From Rhizobium sp. Q54 (GTDB taxonomy: Bacteria; Pseudomonadota; Alphaproteobacteria; Micropepsales; Micropepsaceae), in the NCBI GenBank assembly GCA_945882615.1, contig CAMCWK010000022.1, positions 1 to 48,017 on the forward strand: DNA of 48,017 nucleotides, given 5' to 3'. The first letter of the stretch is position 1. Every line of letters begins with the position of its first letter. The position numbers and the translations under genes were made by a program. Below the pieces are notes generated by a model. That model was not told where the DNA came from, did not search any database, and saw only the letters and a program-made list of their open reading frames with translations. Shown one piece after another: positions 44,920 to 48,017 of this stretch.

Positions 44920-45998
44920 GAAGCTTCCGGCGCGCCTGGCGGATGACCGCCGTCATGCTCGTCCTGGCGCTGGTGTTCTTCATCGGCCGCATGCTGTGGG
45001 CCAATGGCCTGTTTTCGAGCGCGCAGACCGGCTTTTTCGGCAGTTGCCGGGTGCTGTCCAACATTCCCGGCGTAACCGATATCGAAATCGCCAGCGGCAT
45101 GGCCTATGTCGCGGTGGCCAATGCGCGGGGGCCCCGCAACGGCGATGGCATCTATGTCCTGCCCCTGGATGGCACGGGCAGGCTGACCAAGCTTGCCGGC
45201 ACGCCCAAGGATTTCCATCCGCGCGGGCTGGGCCTTTTTCGCTCGCCCGACGGCAGCGGGATTTTCCTGCTGGCGGTCAACCGCCGGTCAGGAGCGTCGG
45301 CCGCCGCCGGAGCGACCAATGGAAAAGTCCGGTTCAGCATCGACTCGTTTGAAGTCACCAATCCGGCCACCGGCCCGGCGCTGGTGGCGCAAGGCACCAT
45401 CGGCAGCGGCCTGCTGACCGATCCGCAGGATGTCGCCGCTTCGGGCGCCGGCAGTTTCTATGTCACCAACGGCATCGCCATGCCGGCTTTCCTGCGGCCC
45501 CTGGCCGATTGGGGGGCGGTGCCGGGCTCCAGCATCCTGTATTTCAACGGCATGATGTTCCGCACCGTGGCCGAGGATGTCTATGGCGGGCGCGGCTTGT
45601 TGCTGACCCCGGACGGCAATCACCTGTTGGTGGCGAGCCTCACCACCCGCTCCATCCGGTCTTTCGGGCGCGAGATGATGACGGGCAATCTCACCGAAGG
45701 CGGATCGCTCACCCTGGATATCGCGCCCGAGAAGATCACCTTGGACAGCCGGGGCGAGGTCTGGGTGGCGGGCCATGCCAACCTGATCCAGTGGCGCGAT
45801 TTTCTGACCGATCCCGACCACCGCCCGTCCTCCCAGGTCTTCCGGGTCAGCCTGGCCAGCGGCGTCCCGCAACTGGCGCAGCATGTCTATGGCAATGGTG
45901 GCGGGGATATCGCGGCCGCCAGTGTCGCGGCATCGGCGGGCAAGCGCCTGCTGATCGGCTCGTCCCTGGACGGCAAGCTGCTGGATTGCAGCCTGTAA
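44916..45998 (+). CDS. Paraoxonase/arylesterase-like six-bladed propeller protein
   Basis: This 360-residue membrane-anchored or secreted protein has an N-terminal hydrophobic helix (MTAVMLVLALVFFIGRML) and a beta-propeller resembling vertebrate PON: GSCRVLSNIPGVTDIEIASG, FHPRGLGLF, FYVTNGIAMPAF, GGRGLLLTPDGNHLLVASLT and a C-terminal LLIGSSLDGKLLDCSL. The paired Cys residues near both ends are kept. By eye, several PON calcium-ligand positions (the N of LND, of ANG and the DN pair) are changed, so lactonase activity is doubtful. It overlaps the ABC exporter gene and is probably its partner. Confidence 0.78.
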   Translation: MRSFRRAWRMTAVMLVLALVFFIGRMLWANGLFSSAQTGFFGSCRVLSNIPGVTDIEIASGMAYVAVANARGPRNGDGIYVLPLDGTGRLTKLAGTPKDFHPRGLGLFRSPDGSGIFLLAVNRRSGASAAAGATNGKVRFSIDSFEVTNPATGPALVAQGTIGSGLLTDPQDVAASGAGSFYVTNGIAMPAFLRPLADWGAVPGSSILYFNGMMFRTVAEDVYGGRGLLLTPDGNHLLVASLTTRSIRSFGREMMTGNLTEGGSLTLDIAPEKITLDSRGEVWVAGHANLIQWRDFLTDPDHRPSSQVFRVSLASGVPQLAQHVYGNGGGDIAAASVAASAGKRLLIGSSLDGKLLDCSL

Positions 45999-46020
45999 TA
46001 AGCAACGACCATCAACGTCT

Positions 46021-46091
46021 TGTCATTCCCGCGAAAGCGGGAATCCAACTTCGGGACAACAAGCTGGATGCCCGCTTTCGCGGGCATGACA
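46021..46091. repeat. Paired REP-like hairpins
   Basis: ATTCCCGC-GAAA-GCGGGAAT (46025-46044) and ATGCCCGC-TTTC-GCGGGCAT (46068-46087) face each other, with TGTCATTCCC and GCATGACA at the outer ends. The first is the same hairpin type as 2216-2235. Confidence 0.85.
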
Positions 46092-46102
46092 GTGATAGAA
46101 AT

Positions 46103-46133
46103 AAAAAAGGGCACCGTTTCCGGTGCCCTTTTT
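46103..46133. terminator. Bidirectional terminator between the paraoxonase-like gene and ctrA
   Basis: AAAAAGGGCACCG pairs perfectly with CGGTGCCCTTTTT around a TTTC loop. It has U-runs in both directions and ends ctrA (minus) 22 bases past its stop. Confidence 0.93.
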
Positions 46134-46154
46134 GAACGCCCCTTGAAAGGGAAA

Positions 46155-46856
46155 TTAAGCGACCTGGACGATCTCTTCGCCATTGGGATCGCGCAGCACA
46201 TAGCCGCGGCCCCAGACGGTTTCGATGTAATTGGCGCCTTCGGTGGCGGCGGCCAGCTTCTTGCGCAGCTTGCAGATGAAGACGTCGATGATCTTCAGCT
46301 CCGGCTCGTCCATGCCGCCATAAAGATGGTTGAGGAACATTTCCTTGGTGAGCGTCGTGCCCTTGCGCAGCGAAAGCAGCTCCAGCATCTGATATTCCTT
46401 GCCGGTCAGATGCACGCGGGCGCCGTCGACTTCCACGGTCTTGGCGTCCAGATTGACGGTGAGCTTGCCGGTGGTGATGACCGACTGGCTATGGCCCTTG
46501 GAGCGGCGCACGACCGCCTGGATACGGGCGACCAGCTCGTCCTTGTGGAAGGGCTTGGTCATGTAATCGTCGGCGCCGAAGCCCAGCGCCTTGACCTTGG
46601 CTTCGACAATGGCGTTGCCGGACAGGATCAGGACCGGGGTCTGCACCTTGGCGACCCGAAGGGCCTTGAGAACCTCGAAGCCCGACATGTCGGGAAGCTG
46701 CAGGTCCAGCACAATGATGTCGTAATCATAAAGCTTACCGAGATCGATACCTTCTTCACCGAGGTCGGTTGTGTAGACGTTAAGGCCCTCGCTGCGCAGC
46801 ATCAGTTCGATGCTTCGCGCCATGGCGCTGTCGTCTTCAATCAGCAATACGCGCAT
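46155..46856 (-). CDS. ctrA: Cell-cycle response regulator CtrA
   Basis: CtrA is an OmpR-family response regulator controlling replication, division and flagellar genes. It has 233 residues. The receiver has acidic residues in [10 protein letters not shown], phosphoacceptor Asp51 in [15 protein letters not shown] and Lys in [13 protein letters not shown]; the winged-helix DNA-binding domain includes [20 protein letters not shown] and [12 protein letters not shown], near-identical to CtrA of other alphaproteobacteria. The C-terminus ends Val-Ala rather than the Ala-Ala known for Caulobacter. GAGAAGGGG precedes the ATG. It is divergent from fliI. Confidence 0.97.
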   Translation of the reverse strand: MRVLLIEDDSAMARSIELMLRSEGLNVYTTDLGEEGIDLGKLYDYDIIVLDLQLPDMSGFEVLKALRVAKVQTPVLILSGNAIVEAKVKALGFGADDYMTKPFHKDELVARIQAVVRRSKGHSQSVITTGKLTVNLDAKTVEVDGARVHLTGKEYQMLELLSLRKGTTLTKEMFLNHLYGGMDEPELKIIDVFICKLRKKLAAATEGANYIETVWGRGYVLRDPNGEEIVQVA

Positions 46857-47157
46857 GTCAGGCCCCTTCTCTCTTACTTAACGTCGGACATGCCCTGCAG
46901 GGTGCAGAACACGGTTAACCGCTTTCCAGAAGGTAAGCGCAAATAGTTAACAGCAGCTTTAACTTGGCCCTTTGGCTTCAGCCCTTGCTCATCCCGGATT
47001 AAGGCCGGGAAAGGGTTGGGACGGCCGCCATGACCTTGATTCGATTTGTTAAGTTTACCGCCATTTAAATCCTTGGCCTCAAGATGGGGCCAGACGGGGG
47101 GTAGAAAACCTTCTGCATAAGGCCGCGGGGCGCGAATGCGCCCCAAAAAGGAAGTTT
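46857..47157. other. ctrA-fliI intergenic region (301 bp)
   Basis: No gene is seen. The region holds several TTAA motifs (46878-46881, 46915-46918, 46947-46950, 46959-46962). One pair is spaced by eight rather than seven bases. A near-consensus CtrA box lies at 47054-47068 and a GATTC (GANTC, CcrM-type) site at 47038-47042. The fliI leader has AAAAAGGAAG before its ATG. The region plausibly carries the ctrA promoters and autoregulatory sites. Confidence 0.6.
47054..47068. promoter_or_regulatory. CtrA-like box between ctrA and fliI
   Basis: TTTACCGCCATTTAA matches TTAA-N7-TTAA at seven of eight bases. It lies about 90 bases upstream of the fliI ATG and 200 from the ctrA ATG, close to a GANTC site. 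Confidence 0.45.
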
Positions 47158-47871
47158 ATGCGCGCGTTGCTCAAGGATATTGACGGGATTTCCGCCCTGA
47201 CCCGCTTCGGCCGGGTGGCCCGGATCGAGGGCCTGGCGGTGGAAGTCACGGGCGCGCAGGGGGCGGTCAGCCTGGGCGGCCAGTGCCGCATAACCATCGG
47301 AAATAACACGAAAATTCCCTGCGAAGTGGTCGGCTTTCGCGATGGCCGCGCCCTGGTCATGCCGCTGGGGCCGCTGGACGGAATCAGCCTGGGCGCGCGC
47401 GCCGACTTCGAAGATCGCCCGGTATCCATCTATCCCTCCAAAGCCTGGCTGGGCCGGGTGCTCAATGGATTCGGCCAGCCCATGGACGGCAAGGGTCCGC
47501 TGCCCCAGGGCACGGTTCCCTATGCCCTGAAGGCGCCGCCGCCGGACGCCATGAGCCGCGGGCGGGTGGGCCGCAAGCTGGATCTGGGCATCCGGGCCCT
47601 TAACGCCTTTGCCACCTGCTGCGCCGGCCAGCGCATGGGCATCTTTTCGGGCTCCGGCGTGGGCAAATCCACGCTGATGTCGATGCTGGCGCGCAATTCC
47701 GACGCCGACGCCATCGTGATCGGCCTGATTGGCGAGCGCGGCCGCGAAGTGAAGGAATTCATCGAGGACGATCTGGGCGAGGAGGGCATGGCCCGCAGCG
47801 TCGTGGTCGCCGCGACCTCGGACGAAGCCCCGCTGGTGCGACGCCAGGCCGCCTATGTCGCCATGACCGTT
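47158..47871 (+). pseudogene. fliI: fliI (flagellar export ATPase), disrupted by an IS
   Basis: The first 238 codons of FliI are intact, from MRALLKDIDGISALTRFGRV through Walker A in GIFSGSGVGKST (about 163-172) and GLIGERGREVKEFIEDDLG to SDEAPLVRRQAAYVAMTV. FliI normally continues in this catalytic domain to about 440 residues. Here, after Val238, the sequence switches to DLPGSFCTKR and then an IS3-type transposase gene. The left IS end (TGACCTGCCC) begins at about 47871. The product would lack Walker B and the C-terminal domain. The ATG follows AAAAAGGAAG. The rest of fliI, if present, lies beyond the window. Confidence 0.88.
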
Positions 47872-48017
47872 GACCTGCCCGGCTCTTTTTGTACCAAGCG
47901 AATTGATAGAAATTGGCTTGGAAAGGAGCTTGGAGATGCGGAAGAAGAGACCGACGCCGGAGCAGATAGTGACGTTGCTGCGGCAGATAGAGGTTGCGAC
48001 GTCACAGGGCAAATCGA
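47871..48017 (+). mobile_element. IS3-family insertion sequence, left end (partial)
   Basis: TGACCTGCCCGGCTCTTTTT begins exactly where FliI homology ends, and its 5'-TG fits an IS3-family terminal repeat. A transposase orfA begins 65 bases further in, as usual. The local base composition (ATA, AGA and TTG codons) is less GC-rich than the neighbours. The right end and target duplication are outside the window. The group (perhaps IS407-like) is tentative. Confidence 0.8.
47936..48017 (+). CDS. IS3-family transposase OrfA (partial, N-terminal 27 codons)
   Basis: The frame begins MRKKRPTPEQIVTLLRQIEV, a typical OrfA start (helix-turn-helix that binds the IS ends). AAAGGAG precedes the ATG. The gene runs off the right edge. 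OrfB should follow with a programmed frameshift in IS3 elements, which is not visible here. Confidence 0.85.
   Translation, partial: MRKKRPTPEQIVTLLRQIEVATSQGKS

Noticed and set aside
46947..46962. CtrA box TTAA-N8-TTAA near ctrA
   Set aside because: The spacer is eight bases instead of seven; it is kept only as a half-site cluster in the intergenic description.
47158..48017. fliI as one continuous ORF to the window edge
   Set aside because: The frame stays open after 47871, but the residues no longer resemble FliI and lie in the IS end and transposase start, so it is read as an interruption.

Overview
This is a GC-rich chromosomal segment from a free-living alphaproteobacterium. The indicators are the CckA-CtrA circuit with TTAA-N7-TTAA boxes, DUF1013/TrcR, DUF1465/RcdA, DUF1192, the ATPase zeta inhibitor (DUF1476), COQ9 next to rpsU, a GAAC-N7-GAAC SOS box at recA, and fliR-flhB-cckA adjacency as in Caulobacter. 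The order quinone oxidoreductase, DUF1192, RcdA, bL31, ABC exporter is also typical of the class. I cannot name the genus; Caulobacterales, Rhizobiales or Micropepsaceae-type lineages fit.

Layout. 1-7.2 kb: purine genes purC-purS-purQ-purL on the minus strand (purL runs off the left edge), zeta inhibitor, purB, radC, map and a CinA-domain protein. 7.2-9.5 kb: two exported catabolic-type enzymes (FAH family and HpcH/HpaI family) with near-identical signal starts. 9.5-18.5 kb: a CcmI-like TPR protein, a TrmJ-like methyltransferase, icd, a GGDEF protein, purE-purK, asd with a putative threonine-type attenuator, COQ9, def and an rpsU interrupted by an in-frame stop. 18.2-26.5 kb: DmeF-type metal efflux, flagellar genes fliO-fliP and flgB-flgC-fliE-fliQ-fliR-flhB, then cckA. 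26.6-31.7 kb: periplasmic aldose-epimerase-like proteins, another exported HpaI-like protein, a GNAT enzyme, a gamma-glutamylcyclotransferase-like protein and a PEBP protein. 31.7-36 kb: recA with SOS box, and alaS. 36-46 kb: small DUF465 proteins, UbiX, an acyl-CoA synthetase, a YqaA protein, TrcR, quinone oxidoreductase, DUF1192, RcdA, bL31, an ABC exporter and a paraoxonase-like protein. 46-48 kb: ctrA and, divergently, fliI broken by an IS3-type element running off the right edge.

How it fits together. Four members of the cell-cycle network (cckA, ctrA, rcdA, trcR) and likely CtrA targets lie within 48 kb. Two perfect CtrA boxes sit between fliOP and flgB, and near-perfect boxes lie upstream of the GGDEF gene and between ctrA and fliI. 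The fliI disruption predicts a motility defect despite otherwise intact flagellar export genes. Purine synthesis is spread over three clusters.

The most novel items are: a 27-codon Thr/Lys-rich leader ORF with mutually exclusive hairpins ahead of asd; an rpsU reading frame intact except for one TAA; and a composite hairpin repeat present in two inverted copies with compensatory stem changes and a conserved loop.
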